The position numbers and the translations under genes were made by a program. The notes beneath the pieces are model-generated. The model was not told the origin of the DNA and ran no database searches. It saw only the letters and a list, made by a program, of their open reading frames with translations. Shown one piece after another: positions 7,659 through 17,187 of a stretch of 64,000 nucleotides of DNA (position 1 is the stretch's first letter; each line of letters opens with the position of its first letter). Location of the stretch: the NCBI RefSeq assembly GCF_000020665.1, contig NC_011071.1:3586501-3650500 (forward strand), written 5' to 3'. The DNA comes from Stenotrophomonas maltophilia R551-3 (GTDB lineage Bacteria > Pseudomonadota > Gammaproteobacteria > Xanthomonadales > Xanthomonadaceae).

Positions 7659-8642
7659 TCACACCGTGATGGTCTGGGTCAGTGACTCCCACGTCGGTGG
7701 TACCGGCCACGCCGCCGCCTGGTTGCCATCCAGCACCCTGCGCAGGTCGCGCGGATCGATCTGCGGCGCCAGCACGTGCACCAGCTCCAGCGCGTAGTCG
7801 CGCAGCACGCGGTCGCGCGGCAGCACCGCCCAGGCGATGCACTCGGCAATCGGTGCCGGCGCCGGCCATGCCTTCAAGTCCTCGTCGTTGGAACTGACCG
7901 CCATCTCGGCCAGCAGACCCACGCCCAGACCGGTGCGCACATAGGTCTTGATCAGATCGGCATCCAGCGCGGTCAGCGCCAGATCCGGCACCAGGCCGTT
8001 GGCGGCAAAGGCACGCTGCAGCGATGAATTCGGCCGGGTCGAGGATTCGTAGCTGATCAGCGGCTGCCGGGCCAGCGCGGCGAGGTCCGGGGTGCGGCCT
8101 GCGCGGTCCAGCGGGTGGCCCTTGGGCACCACCACCAGGCGCCGCCAGCGGAACAGCGGCACCGCAATGCCATCGGTAGGCTCGCTGCCAGCGGTGCTGA
8201 TGATCGCAATGTCGGCATCGCCCTGGTTCAAGCGATCCAGTGCATCGGCTTCACCGGCCTGCTGCAGATGCACGCTCACCTGCGGATACGCCTGCTTGAT
8301 CGCTGCCACCGCCGGCGGCAGCACGAAGCGCGCCTGGGTGTGGGTGGTGGTCAGGATCAGCTGGCCCTGGCTCTCGCGGCGCTGGTTGGCCGCGTAGGTG
8401 CGGATGTTGTTGGCCTCCGCCAGCACCGAGCGGGCGCGGGCGATGACCTCGGTACCGGCCGGTGTGACCGACTCCAGGCTGCGGCCCTTGCGAACGAACA
8501 GCAGGAAACCGAGCTCGTCCTCCAGCTGCTTGAGCTGCTTGGACAGGCCGGGCTGGGTGGCATGCACGCGCGAGGCGGCGAGCGTGATGTTCAGCTCGGC
8601 GTCGGCGATGGCAACCAGATAGCGCAGCTGGGTCAGCGTCAT
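7659..8642 (-). CDS. cysB: CysB-like LysR-type transcriptional regulator
   Basis: 327 residues. N-terminal winged HTH (LRYLVAIADAELNITLAASRVHATQPGLSKQLKQLEDELG, residues about 5-45) and a periplasmic-binding-like effector domain. The TTHTQARF motif near residue 100 is characteristic of the CysB/Cbl branch, where it binds sulfate or N-acetylserine. Divergent from cysK with a 207-bp gap, the classic regulator-target layout, so it probably activates cysteine biosynthesis genes. Cbl is a possible alternative, but proximity to cysK favours CysB. Confidence 0.88.
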   Translation of the reverse strand: MTLTQLRYLVAIADAELNITLAASRVHATQPGLSKQLKQLEDELGFLLFVRKGRSLESVTPAGTEVIARARSVLAEANNIRTYAANQRRESQGQLILTTTHTQARFVLPPAVAAIKQAYPQVSVHLQQAGEADALDRLNQGDADIAIISTAGSEPTDGIAVPLFRWRRLVVVPKGHPLDRAGRTPDLAALARQPLISYESSTRPNSSLQRAFAANGLVPDLALTALDADLIKTYVRTGLGVGLLAEMAVSSNDEDLKAWPAPAPIAECIAWAVLPRDRVLRDYALELVHVLAPQIDPRDLRRVLDGNQAAAWPVPPTWESLTQTITV

Positions 8643-8701
8643 GGCAGGCGGGCGATGTGGGGGCGGAGGTCCACTCTAGGGTCAATTGCCGTCACCAGCT
8701 T

Positions 8702-8716
8702 ATAACCAAAGGTTGT
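8702..8716. promoter_or_regulatory. Possible CysB binding region
   Basis: ATAACC-AAA-GGTTGT, an AT-rich dyad in the cysB-cysK divergent gap, about 135 bp upstream of cysK. LysR sites are AT-rich dyads and E. coli CysB sites resemble TTATAN-type sequence; assignment rests on position and symmetry only. Confidence 0.3.
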
Positions 8717-8849
8717 TTAAGAAAGGTATCTGGTCATTTCCGGGCGTCATATGCCGGCGCTACGGTCAGCCGGCAGCCGCTGGCCTGAACAGCCAGCCCT
8801 CCCCCTTCGCCCGCCGCAGCCCGGCGCGGCCCCTCTCCGGAGCGCTTCC

Positions 8850-9809
8850 ATGGCCCTGTACGACTCCATCCTCGACACCGTCGGCAACACCCCAATCGTC
8901 AAGCTGCAGCGCCTGGCGCCGCCACAGGTCAGCCTCTACGCCAAGGTCGAGTCGTTCAACCCGGGCGGCTCTGTGAAGGATCGCCTGGCGCTGGCGATCA
9001 TCCTCGACGCCGAAGCGCGTGGCCTGCTCAAGCCGGGCGACACCATCGTCGAGGCCACCTCGGGCAACACCGGCGTGGCACTGGCGATGGTCGCCGCCGC
9101 GCGCGGCTACAAGTTCGTGGCGACCATGGTCGAAACCTTCTCGGTGGAACGGCGCAAGCTGATGCGCGCGTATGGCGCCAAAGTGATCCTGACCCCGGCC
9201 GCCGAGCGCGGTAGCGGCATGGTACGCAAGGCCGCCGAACTGGCCGAGCAGCACGGCTGGTTCCTGGCCAGCCAGTTCGCCAACCCGGCCAACCCGGCGT
9301 ACCACCGCAACACCACCGCCGCCGAGATCCTGCGCGACTTCGCCGGCAAGCGACTGGACTACTTCGTCAGTGGCTGGGGCACCGGCGGCACCCTCACCGG
9401 CGTCGGTGAAGTGCTGAAGGTCGCGCGCCCGCAGACGCGCATCATCGCCACCGAACCGGCCGGCGCCGCGCTGCTGAAGGGCGATGACTGGAAGCCGCAC
9501 AAGATCCAGGGCTGGACCCCGGACTTCGTGCCGGACGTGCTCAACCGCGATGTGGTGGATGAACTGGTGACGGTGGAAGATGACCGCGCGATCGCCACCG
9601 CCCGCCGCCTGGCGGCGGAGGAAGGCATCTTCGTCGGCATCTCCGCTGGCGCCACTGTTGCCAGCGCACTGGATGTGGCCGCGCGCGCCGAACCGGGCTC
9701 GGTGATCCTGGCGATGCTGCCGGACACCGGTGAACGCTACTTCTCCACGCCGCTGTTCGCCGATGTGAATGAAGGTTCCGACGACGACTGGTTGGCCGGC
9801 CTGCCGTGA
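8850..9809 (+). CDS. cysK: Cysteine synthase A (O-acetylserine sulfhydrylase)
   Basis: 319 residues, fold-type II PLP enzyme making L-cysteine from O-acetylserine and sulfide. The Schiff-base lysine is K43 in NPGGSVKDR; TSGNTG at 70-75 binds the substrate carboxylate; GTGGTLTG is the phosphate-binding loop; GISAGA is near the C-terminus. The start at 8850 is chosen because the family begins MALYDSILDTVGNTP; longer in-frame starts add unrelated sequence. Divergent from the CysB-like gene, which probably controls it. Confidence 0.93.
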   Translation: MALYDSILDTVGNTPIVKLQRLAPPQVSLYAKVESFNPGGSVKDRLALAIILDAEARGLLKPGDTIVEATSGNTGVALAMVAAARGYKFVATMVETFSVERRKLMRAYGAKVILTPAAERGSGMVRKAAELAEQHGWFLASQFANPANPAYHRNTTAAEILRDFAGKRLDYFVSGWGTGGTLTGVGEVLKVARPQTRIIATEPAGAALLKGDDWKPHKIQGWTPDFVPDVLNRDVVDELVTVEDDRAIATARRLAAEEGIFVGISAGATVASALDVAARAEPGSVILAMLPDTGERYFSTPLFADVNEGSDDDWLAGLP

Positions 9810-9838
9810 GCCCAGGGTCGAATCCCGTTTTCGTTCAA

Positions 9839-9919
9839 GGTAGCGCCGGGCCATGCCCGGCGTTGCTGTTTCCGGCATTCGCTTCGTCCACCATCCGCCG
9901 GGCATGGCCCGGCGCTACC
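9839..9919. repeat. SMAG inverted pair
   Basis: GTAGCGCCGGGCCATGCCCGGCG at 9840-9862 and its inverted copy ending in CTACC at 9897-9919, 34 bp apart. Together they could fold into a larger structure. They sit in the 292-bp gap after cysK; the rest of that gap shows no gene. Confidence 0.85.
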
Positions 9920-10101
9920 GTTTCGCCACCTCCCCCTTTCTGCTTCAGCCTGCGTGAAGGCGCCGCCAGCCATCGTGCGTGAAGGCCGCCGGATCGCAGC
10001 GCGTGAGACGGTCATGACGCAGTATCAATGCCCTGTCCCCTACCTTGGGAACAGCCGGCGCAGATGCTGCGCGGAACACCTCACAGGCAGGAGACGGACG
10101 C

Positions 10102-10701
10102 ATGAAGATCGAAGTTTGGCAGGGCGACATCACGACCCTGGCGGTGGATGCGATCGTCAACGCGGCCAATGAAACACTGCTCGGTGGTGGCGGTGTCGAC
10201 GGTGCGATCCATCGCGCTGCTGGCCCAGCGCTGCTGGCCGAATGCGAGCAGCTGCCGGAACTGCGCCCCGGTGTGCGCTGCCCGACCGGCGAAGTGCGTG
10301 CCACCGACGCCCATGCGTTGCCGGCGCGGCATGTGCTGCATACGGTCGGCCCGGTGTGGCACGACGGTCAACGCGACGAACCGGCGCTGCTGGCCAACTG
10401 CTACTGGAAGTCCCTGCAGCTGGCAGAATCGCTGGGCGTGACATCGATCGCTTTCCCCGCGATCAGCTGCGGCGTGTACGGCTACCCGCTGTACCAAGCC
10501 GCGCAGATCGCAGTGACCGAAACGCTGGCATGGCAGCGCAGCCATGCACAACCGATGCGCATCGTGCTGGTGGCGTTCAATACCGCTACCGCCAAGGCGT
10601 ACCAGCAGGCACTGACCGCTGCCGGCCAGAACGCGGACAACGAGCCACGCAGCTCGATGCTGCCACCATTGGGCGATACCGGATTTGCAGCCGCGCATTG
10701 A
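10102..10701 (+). CDS. Macro domain protein (O-acetyl-ADP-ribose deacetylase type)
   Basis: 199 residues. A single macro domain fills residues 1-170: [22 protein letters not shown] (ADP-ribose loop 1) and [13 protein letters not shown] (loop 2). This matches the YmdB/MacroD class that hydrolyses O-acetyl-ADP-ribose and can remove mono-ADP-ribose from proteins. Residues 171-199 are a short non-conserved tail. Start ATG at 10102 follows GGCAGGAGACGG, a good ribosome site. Single-gene unit ending in the terminator at 10724. Confidence 0.9.
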   Translation: MKIEVWQGDITTLAVDAIVNAANETLLGGGGVDGAIHRAAGPALLAECEQLPELRPGVRCPTGEVRATDAHALPARHVLHTVGPVWHDGQRDEPALLANCYWKSLQLAESLGVTSIAFPAISCGVYGYPLYQAAQIAVTETLAWQRSHAQPMRIVLVAFNTATAKAYQQALTAAGQNADNEPRSSMLPPLGDTGFAAAH

Positions 10702-10723
10702 ACGGCTGAAGGGGTTGGAACAG

Positions 10724-10750
10724 AAAAGGCCGGGCAATGCCCGGCCTTTT
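10724..10750. terminator. Bidirectional rho-independent terminator
   Basis: AAAAGGCCGGGCA-at-GCCCGGCCTTTT. A/T tracts on both sides suit convergent transcripts from the macro-domain gene (plus) and the lipoprotein gene (minus). Confidence 0.85.
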
Positions 10751-10792
10751 CTGTTGCGGCCTTGAGGTCATCCACGCTGCGCTTGGATCACC

Positions 10793-11941
10793 TCAACGGC
10801 TGGCAGCTTCCACCGCAGCAGCGGCATCATCGGCCACTGCGGCAGCAGCGTCTGCAGCCGCGCGCGCGGCTGAGGCTGCGGCACCGTCGGCGCTGGCACC
10901 CTCCACCTGCACGCGCACTTCCACCATGCCCGCGCCATTGTTCAGGCTGGACACGTCAATGGTGTAGTGACCGGCCGGCAAGGTCTCCTCCAGGCGCGCA
11001 TTGGTACCGTTGCCACCGTCGTCGTCGGTCAGCTCGACATCACCGCCGACCACGCGCAGCACGGTGTCGACCTGGCTGGAGATCGCATCCAGGCGCACGT
11101 CGGCCGGGCGATCCAGGGTCAGCAGGAAACGACGGCGGCCATCGTTGTCGAGCATGGTGTACACGCTGCCCGACTTCGGCAGGGCGGTGCCATCGCGTTC
11201 AACCAGATTGCCCGGCAGTTCGATGCGATTGGCGGACAGGGTAAACATGCCATTGACACCGTCGCCCAGACCGCGCGCGGTCAAGGTGTACTTGCCCGGC
11301 TTCAGCGACAGGGTCAGGCGCGAGTTGGTGCTGTCGTTGCCATCATCGTTTTCGGCCTCAACGCCCTGGCCCGACAGCTTCAGCACCGGGTCGAACACAT
11401 CCGACACCAGGCGGATCTCGTACAGGCCAGCCTTGTCCACCTGCAGGGTGTAGTCCTGCGAGCTGCCGGCCAGCATGTCGGCGATCTCACCGCTGCCCAA
11501 CAGCGGCTTGCCGTCATACGGCTTCAGCTTCTCGGCGCGCAGGCGATACGGACCGAAGGCGCTCGGGCCATCGGCGTTGACCGCCACCTGGTAGGTGCCG
11601 CCACCGTTGGCACGGAAGGCCAGCGAGACGTCGCCTTCGCGTTCGTAGCCGGTATTGCTGGTGGATACCAGGCTGCCGTTGTTGAACACGGCGATCGAAC
11701 CGGTCAGTGCACCGGTCAGCTTCAGGCCGACCAGGTCCTTGTCTTCCAGCTTGATCTGGTACAGCTGGTGGTGACTGCCGTCGTTGAAGTTGATGCCGCT
11801 GCGCGAGGTGATTTCGCCGGACACCGGCTTGTCGAAATCGAGCGACGCGGCCTTGCCTGCGTCACCACCGCCACCGATGCGGTTGCAACCGCCGGCGATC
11901 AGGACCGTGGCAACGGCCACTGTGATTGCTGCCAAACGCAT
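10793..11941 (-). CDS. Lipoprotein with repeated beta-sandwich (PPC-like) domains
   Basis: 382 residues. ATG at 11941 follows AGGAGAAAAAAC, and the signal MRLAAITVAVATVLIAGGC has a lipobox, so a longer start is rejected. About three tandem domains of some 95-110 residues recur, each with a pattern like YTLQVDKAGLYEIRLVS.DVFDPVLKL...ENDDG.DSTNSRLTLSLKPGKYTLTARG, resembling bacterial pre-peptidase C-terminal (PPC) beta-sandwiches. The last 30 residues are Ala-rich (ASADGAAASAARAAADAAAAV...). Function unknown; probably an outer-membrane-anchored binding or structural protein. No enzyme motif seen. Confidence 0.7.
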   Translation of the reverse strand: MRLAAITVAVATVLIAGGCNRIGGGGDAGKAASLDFDKPVSGEITSRSGINFNDGSHHQLYQIKLEDKDLVGLKLTGALTGSIAVFNNGSLVSTSNTGYEREGDVSLAFRANGGGTYQVAVNADGPSAFGPYRLRAEKLKPYDGKPLLGSGEIADMLAGSSQDYTLQVDKAGLYEIRLVSDVFDPVLKLSGQGVEAENDDGNDSTNSRLTLSLKPGKYTLTARGLGDGVNGMFTLSANRIELPGNLVERDGTALPKSGSVYTMLDNDGRRRFLLTLDRPADVRLDAISSQVDTVLRVVGGDVELTDDDGGNGTNARLEETLPAGHYTIDVSSLNNGAGMVEVRVQVEGASADGAAASAARAAADAAAAVADDAAAAVEAASR

Positions 11942-12020
11942 GTTTTTTCTCCTTGGCCTTCCATGTATGTCCCGCACACCGGCCCGGTGCGTGGGGGCGG
12001 AAACGATACCCGCAAAAGCA

Positions 12021-12043
12021 AACGCCGGCGTGATGCCGGCGTT
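12021..12043 (-). terminator. Terminator downstream of fba
   Basis: AACGCCGGC-gtgat-GCCGGCGTT; on the minus strand the stem is followed by TGCTTTT. 28 bp past the fba stop. Confidence 0.75.
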
Positions 12044-12070
12044 GCCCTGTTCATCCTGCGATGGGACGGA

Positions 12071-13075
12071 TCAACCGTTCCACTTGCCCAGCGCGGCCAG
12101 GCCATTGTCCTTGGCGCGCTCGTACACGGTCTTCTGGGCAGCAGCGTAGTTGCCCTTCATGTCCTTGGCCCACAGCTTCAGCGCAGCCTGCTGCATCGCG
12201 CGGCCGTAGGAGAAGCTCAGCGGCCACGGCAGGTTGCCCATCTGGTTCATGGCGTTGAGGTGAGCGGTGGACTGCTCGTCGCTCTGGCCGCCGGACAGGA
12301 ACACCACACCCGGCAGGATCGCCGGCACGGTGCTCTTCAGGCACATCACGGTCGACTCGGCCACTTCCTCGACGTCGGCCTGCTCATCGCAGTTCTTGCC
12401 GGAGATGACCATCGAGGCCTTCAGGATGGTGCCTTCCAGCAGCACGTTCTGCTGGTACAGCGCATCGAACAGCGAACGCAGGGTCGCTTCGGTGACTTCA
12501 TAGCAGGTCTCGATGTCGTGGTCGCCGTCCATGATCACTTCCGGCTCGACCATCGGCACCAGGCCGCATTCCTGGCACAGCGCTGCGTAGCGGGCCAGCG
12601 CGTGGGCGTTGGACTCGATGCAGGTGCCCGACGGAATGCTCTCGCCGATGTTGATCACCGCACGCCACTTGGCGAAGCGCGCGCCCAGCTTGTAGTACTC
12701 CTGCAGGCGCTCGCGCAGGCCGTCCAGGCCTTCGGTCACCAGCTCGCCCGGGCAGCCGGCCAGCGGGTGCGCACCCTTGTCCACCTTGATGCCCGGAATC
12801 ATGCCGTGGTCGGCCATGTACTTGGCGAACGGCACGCCGTCCTTGGTCGACTGACGGATGGTTTCGTCGTACAGGATGGCGCCGGAAATATGCTCGTTGA
12901 GCTTGGGCGTGGTCAGCAGCAGTTCGCGGTAGGCACGACGGTTCTCCTCGGTGTTCTCGATACCGACGCCGGCGAAACGCTTGGCGATGGTAGCGGTGGA
13001 TTCGTCGATCGCGATGATGCCCTTGCCCGGGGCAACCATGGCCTGGGCGGTTTCAGCCAGCTGTTCGATGCTCAT
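12071..13075 (-). CDS. fbaB: Class I fructose-bisphosphate aldolase
   Basis: 334 residues; cleaves fructose 1,6-bisphosphate to DHAP and glyceraldehyde 3-phosphate by a Schiff base. Eukaryote-type class I motifs are present: GKGIIAIDEST near the N-terminus, VEPEVIMDGDHDIETC, the Schiff-base lysine in LEGTILKASMVISG, and FLSGGQSDEQSTAHLNAMN. The start at 13075 (MSIEQLAETAQAM) fits the family; a 35-residue upstream extension is not conserved-looking. Terminal gene of the leftward glycolytic series after pyk (196-bp gap). Confidence 0.93.
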   Translation of the reverse strand: MSIEQLAETAQAMVAPGKGIIAIDESTATIAKRFAGVGIENTEENRRAYRELLLTTPKLNEHISGAILYDETIRQSTKDGVPFAKYMADHGMIPGIKVDKGAHPLAGCPGELVTEGLDGLRERLQEYYKLGARFAKWRAVINIGESIPSGTCIESNAHALARYAALCQECGLVPMVEPEVIMDGDHDIETCYEVTEATLRSLFDALYQQNVLLEGTILKASMVISGKNCDEQADVEEVAESTVMCLKSTVPAILPGVVFLSGGQSDEQSTAHLNAMNQMGNLPWPLSFSYGRAMQQAALKLWAKDMKGNYAAAQKTVYERAKDNGLAALGKWNG

Positions 13076-13197
13076 GTACTTCCTGTGGCGGGTGCGGGAA
13101 AAACGTAAGTATAGCCCCGCTACCCGTTGCCTCGCCGTAGAGGCCAGGCTGGAAACGATTCCAATGTCCGCACTGGACAAGGGATGTCCTGTGGCAT

Positions 13198-13258
13198 GGG
13201 GTCAGAGCCCCTTCGGGGATCTGACCCGGGGTCGGATCCGCAACGCGGCTCGGACCCC
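13198..13258. repeat. GGGGTCAGATCC-type palindromes, diverged pair
   Basis: Two adjacent hairpins: GGGGTCAGAGCCCC-ttc-GGGGATCTGACCC and GGGGTCGGATCCGC...GCGGCTCGGACCCC, between pyk and fba. Related to copies at 7310 and 17130. They may attenuate or process the pyk-fba transcript; no U-tract. Confidence 0.65.
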
Positions 13259-13271
13259 AGGCCAACAATAC

Positions 13272-14738
13272 TTACAGGTCGCCCAGACCGCTGGCGCGGC
13301 CGTCTTCGCCCACTTCCAGCAGGCGCAGGGTGTTGGTCGCACCCAGGGTTTCCATGTGCTCGCCGCTGGTGAACACCACGCGGTCGCCGGCCTGCAGCAG
13401 ATCGGCTTCAACCAGCAGGCGGATGCTGCCGCGCGCGGCTTCGCGCGGGGTCAGGCCACGGCTGTCGAAGTTGATCGGATACACGTCGCGCATCAGCGCC
13501 ATCTGCCGACGGGCGCCGTCATGGCGGGTGACCGCGAACACCGGCGCCTTGGCGCGGAAGCGCGACAGGTAGCGGGCGGTGCCACCGGACTCGGTCATCG
13601 CCACGATCGCGCGCACGCCCACGTGCTGCGACAGGAACATGGTGGCCATGGCAATGGCCTGGTCGGCACGTTCCAGGTTGCGCGGCGAGGCGTTGAAGTC
13701 GGTCTCGGTCTGGAACTGGCGCTCGGCACCCAGGCAGATCCGCGCCATCGCTTCCACGGCCTTGACCGGGTAGGCACCGGCAGCAGTTTCGGCCGACAGC
13801 ATGACCGCATCGGTGCCGTCGATGACCGAGTTGGCCACGTCCAGCACTTCGGCGCGGGTCGGGATCGGGCTTTCGACCATCGACTGCAGCATCTGCGTAG
13901 CGGTGATGACCACCTTGTTCTGCGCCAGCGAGGCCTTGATGATCTTCTTCTGCAGGCCCGGCAGTTCGGCATCGCCGATTTCCACGCCGAGGTCACCGCG
14001 CGCAACCATCACCACGTCACTGGCCTCGACGATCTCTTCGAGGTTTTCGATGGCCTCGGTGCGCTCGATCTTCGACACCAGCGCGGCGTAGCAGCCGTGC
14101 GATTCAGCGATCTCGCGCGCGTCATTCATGTCCTGCGCATTGCGGCAGAACGACACGGCGATGAAGTCGACGCCGATCTTGGCGACGATGCCGATCAGTT
14201 CCTTGTCGCGCTCGGTCAGCGCGCCCAGCGACAGGCCACCGCCCTGCTTGTTCAGCCCCTTGCGGTCAGACAGCGCGCCGTCGTTGAGCACGGTGTTGAT
14301 GATGCGCTCGCCTTCCACTTCGACCACCTGCAGCTGCATCAGGCCATCGTCGAGCAGCAGGACATCACCCGGGCCGACGTCCTGCGGCAGGCCGAGGTAG
14401 CTCACGCCGACCTGGGTCGCATCACCGGGGCCGGCATTGGTGCTGGCGATCAGGTCGAAACGGTCGCCCGCCTTCAACTGCACCTTGCCTTCGGCGAAGC
14501 GCTCGATGCGGATCTTCGGGCCCGGCAGGTCGGCCAGGATGCCCACTTCCACGCCGACGCGGGCCGCAGCCGCACGCACTTCGGCGGCGCGCTTGGCCTG
14601 GCCGGACGGATCACCGTGGCTGAAGTTCAGCCGCACCACGTTGACGCCGGCGCGGAACAGATCCTCCAGCACGCCCGGCGGATCAGTGGCCGGGCCGAGG
14701 GTGGCAAGGATCTTGGTGCGACGCTGACGCTCGAACAT
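13272..14738 (-). CDS. pyk: Pyruvate kinase
   Basis: 488 residues; transfers phosphate from PEP to ADP. N-terminal RRTKILATLGPATD and NVVRLNFSHGDP, the ADLPGPKIRIERF segment, the catalytic-lysine region ISFC/AVSFCRN...VSKIERTEAIENLEEI, the metal site ARGDLGVEIG, and VMLSAETAAGAYPVKAVEAMARIC are all in order. Beta-barrel B domain and C-terminal regulatory domain are complete. Followed by fba and preceded by the HAD gene across a 214-bp gap with a SMAG pair, so probably its own promoter. Confidence 0.95.
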   Translation of the reverse strand: MFERQRRTKILATLGPATDPPGVLEDLFRAGVNVVRLNFSHGDPSGQAKRAAEVRAAAARVGVEVGILADLPGPKIRIERFAEGKVQLKAGDRFDLIASTNAGPGDATQVGVSYLGLPQDVGPGDVLLLDDGLMQLQVVEVEGERIINTVLNDGALSDRKGLNKQGGGLSLGALTERDKELIGIVAKIGVDFIAVSFCRNAQDMNDAREIAESHGCYAALVSKIERTEAIENLEEIVEASDVVMVARGDLGVEIGDAELPGLQKKIIKASLAQNKVVITATQMLQSMVESPIPTRAEVLDVANSVIDGTDAVMLSAETAAGAYPVKAVEAMARICLGAERQFQTETDFNASPRNLERADQAIAMATMFLSQHVGVRAIVAMTESGGTARYLSRFRAKAPVFAVTRHDGARRQMALMRDVYPINFDSRGLTPREAARGSIRLLVEADLLQAGDRVVFTSGEHMETLGATNTLRLLEVGEDGRASGLGDL

Positions 14739-14876
14739 GGTGAATGGGCCTCTCCCGATAAAGAACGGAAATTAGCACATCCTTCACGCCGCATGTATAC
14801 GGTTACAGCCTTGCGCTGCCTGACTTCGCGGGTCATCGAACGGACATCGGCCGGACATACGCTGGCGCAGGGTCGT

Positions 14877-14939
14877 GGTAGCGCTGGGCCATGCCCGGCG
14901 GGTGCTGGGCAAAGCCGCCGGGCATGGCCCGGCGCTACC
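14877..14939. repeat. SMAG inverted pair
   Basis: GTAGCGCTGGGCCATGCCCGGCG and inverted partner CGCCGGGCATGGCCCGGCGCTAC, 18 bp apart, directly after the HAD phosphatase gene. Confidence 0.85.
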
Positions 14940-14952
14940 GATCAAAGGCGCA

Positions 14953-15606
14953 TCACGCCAGCAGCGTTTCCAGCTGCGCCGGTTCGCGTGCCAGTTGCCC
15001 GGCGCCGGCCTCGGTCAGCTCCTGCTCGCCACCGAAGCCCCACAGCACACCGATGCTGCGCAGGCCGTGGTGACGCGCGCCTTCGATGTCCATGCGGCGG
15101 TCGCCGATCATCCAGCAGTGCGCCGGCTGCACCTGCAGCCGGCGCAGCGCTTCACCGACCAGTTCCGGCTTGTGGCTGCGCGAGCCATCCAGGGTCGAGC
15201 CGACGATCTCCTCGAACAGCCCGCCGAACGGCAGGTGGGCAAGGATGCGGCGCGCATGCGGCTCGTTCTTGGCGGTGACCACCGCCAGGCGGTGACCACG
15301 ACCGTGCAGCGTGCGCAGCGTGTCTTCCACCTGCGGATACACCGTGTGCTCGCGCCAGCCTTCGGCATCGAAACGTTCACGGTAGTAGCCGACGGCCTGT
15401 TCCACCCGCGCCGGTTCGACGAACAGCGGCGCGAAGGTGGTCCGCAACGACGGACCGATCCAGCCCAGCAGGGTGTCCTGCGGCGGCACCGGATGGTCCA
15501 TCTTCTGCAGCGCGTAGGCGATGCAGGCGGTGATGCCCACCTGCGAATCGATCAGCGTGCCGTCGAGGTCGAAGAACAGCACATCCCTGCCGTGGTCGGC
15601 ATTCAT
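14953..15606 (-). CDS. HAD-family phosphatase (phosphoglycolate phosphatase-like)
   Basis: 217 residues, HAD subfamily IA. Motif [14 protein letters not shown] (nucleophile Asp and acid Asp), motif II VVTAKN, motif III K in SHKPELV, motif [18 protein letters not shown]. The alpha-helical cap is between motifs I and II. Gph-like sequences dephosphorylate 2-phosphoglycolate, but substrate cannot be read from sequence. Its ATG overlaps the pgk stop by 4 bp (ATGA), so it is translated with phosphoglycerate kinase; a role in repairing toxic glycolytic side products would fit. Confidence 0.85.
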   Translation of the reverse strand: MNADHGRDVLFFDLDGTLIDSQVGITACIAYALQKMDHPVPPQDTLLGWIGPSLRTTFAPLFVEPARVEQAVGYYRERFDAEGWREHTVYPQVEDTLRTLHGRGHRLAVVTAKNEPHARRILAHLPFGGLFEEIVGSTLDGSRSHKPELVGEALRRLQVQPAHCWMIGDRRMDIEGARHHGLRSIGVLWGFGGEQELTEAGAGQLAREPAQLETLLA

Positions 15607-16778
15607 GCGCCGCGCGCGTCGAGTGCGGCCACGGCCGGCAGGGTCTTGCCTTCCAGGAACTCCAGGAACGCACCACCGCCGGTGGAGATGTAGCTGACCT
15701 GCGCGGCGATATCGAACTTGTCGACCGCAGCCAGGGTGTCGCCACCGCCGGCGATGGAGAACGCGTTGGAGCTGGCGATGGCGCGCGCCAGCGCTTCGGT
15801 GCCCTTGCTGAAGGCCTCGAACTCGAACACGCCGACCGGACCGTTCCAGACCACGGTGCCGGCGTTTTCGATCAGCTGCGCGTACTGCGCGGCGGTCTGC
15901 GGGCCGATGTCCAGGATCAGGTCGTCTTCGGCGACGGCATCGACCGCCTTCACTTCAGCCACGGCATCGGGCAGGAACTGCTTGGCGGTGACCACGTCGA
16001 CCGGCAGCGGGATGTCCGCGCCACGGGCCTTGGCATCGGCGACGATCTTCTTCGCGGTGTCCAGCAGGTCCGGCTCATACAGCGACTTGCCGACGTTGTA
16101 GCCAGCGGCGGCGATGAAGGTATTGGCGATGCCGCCACCGACGATCAGCTGGTCGACCTTGCCAACCAGGCTGGCAAGCAGTTCCAGCTTGGTGCTGACC
16201 TTGCTGCCGGCGACGATCGCCAGCAGCGGCTTGGCCGGGGCATCCAGCGCCTGGGCCAGCGCATCCAGCTCGGCCATCAGCAGCGGGCCACCGGCCGCGA
16301 CCGGTGCGAAGCGGATGACGCCGTGGGTGGAGGCCTGGGCGCGGTGCGCAGTACCGAAGGCATCCATCACGAACACGTCGCACAGCGCGGCGTACTTCTT
16401 CGACAGGGCTTCATCGTCCTTGCCCTCGCCGACATTCATGCGGCAGTTTTCCAGCAGCACCAGCTGCCCCGGCTGCACGTCGACGCCGTCGACCCAGTCG
16501 CGCACCAGCGGAACCTCGCGGCCGAGCAGCTCGGACAGGCGCTGGGCCACCGGCGCCAGCGAATCGGCTTCGCTCCACACGCCTTCCTTCGGGCGCCCCA
16601 GGTGCGAGGTGACCATCACCGCCGCGCCCTGCTCCAGCGCGCGCTTGAGCGTCGGCAGCGAAGCGGTGATGCGCTGTTCGGAGGTGATGCGGCCATTCTC
16701 GATCGGCACGTTCAGATCCTGGCGGATCAGCACGCGCTTGCCGGAGAGGTCGAGGTCGGTCATGCGGACGATGGACAT
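15603..16778 (-). CDS. pgk: Phosphoglycerate kinase
   Basis: 391 residues from ATG at 16778 ([25 protein letters not shown]), preceded by AAAGAG six bases upstream. Conserved segments: VRQDLNVP-type N-terminus, [52 protein letters not shown], and the nucleotide loop [17 protein letters not shown] with [17 protein letters not shown]. Reaction: 1,3-bisphosphoglycerate plus ADP to 3-phosphoglycerate plus ATP. Coupled to the downstream HAD phosphatase by overlap. Confidence 0.96.
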   Translation of the reverse strand: MSIVRMTDLDLSGKRVLIRQDLNVPIENGRITSEQRITASLPTLKRALEQGAAVMVTSHLGRPKEGVWSEADSLAPVAQRLSELLGREVPLVRDWVDGVDVQPGQLVLLENCRMNVGEGKDDEALSKKYAALCDVFVMDAFGTAHRAQASTHGVIRFAPVAAGGPLLMAELDALAQALDAPAKPLLAIVAGSKVSTKLELLASLVGKVDQLIVGGGIANTFIAAAGYNVGKSLYEPDLLDTAKKIVADAKARGADIPLPVDVVTAKQFLPDAVAEVKAVDAVAEDDLILDIGPQTAAQYAQLIENAGTVVWNGPVGVFEFEAFSKGTEALARAIASSNAFSIAGGGDTLAAVDKFDIAAQVSYISTGGGAFLEFLEGKTLPAVAALDARGA

Positions 16779-16954
16779 GGGCAACTCTTTGGCTCAGGGA
16801 CGGGATGCCGGGCTACGGCAGACGGCCATTGTATCGGGTGCGGGTGGTGGGAGGGCCGATGCCTGCGGCAGGCAGAAGCGCAGGGCGACAGCAACGGCAA
16901 CAGCAACAGCAACGGCCGAAGCCAAAGCGCTGGCGCTTCGTGGTGCTGTGGATG

Positions 16955-17060
16955 GGCCGGGGTGGTGTGGGCTGGCAGGGGACGCCGTAAACCCATCCAT
17001 GGGGGCTTGGTCGCGGCATCCATGCCGCTCACCCCCCTGCCAGCCCACACCACCCCGGCC
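16955..17060. repeat. Large palindromic repeat, copy 3
   Basis: Outer arms 16955-16981 and 17033-17060 (GGCCGGGGTGGTGTGGG... against its complement), core box ACGCCGTAAACCC, hairpins CCCATCCATGGGGG and GCGGCATCCATGCCGC. Stem sequence differs from all other copies while pairing is kept. Confidence 0.85.
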
Positions 17061-17129
17061 TCGACAGGTTCATGTGGCGGAGCGGATGGCAAAAGCAGAA
17101 GCGGTTTCTGATGTCGGTTGGAAAATGAA

Positions 17130-17170
17130 GGGGTCAGATCCGTTTTCCTGCGGAAAACGGATCTGACCCC
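17130..17170. repeat. GGGGTCAGATCC palindrome, copy B
   Basis: Same 41-bp hairpin as at 7310, differing only in the loop (tgc instead of ttc): two near-identical palindromes about 10 kb apart. Confidence 0.8.
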
Positions 17171-17187
17171 GATGGCATCGTTGTTCT

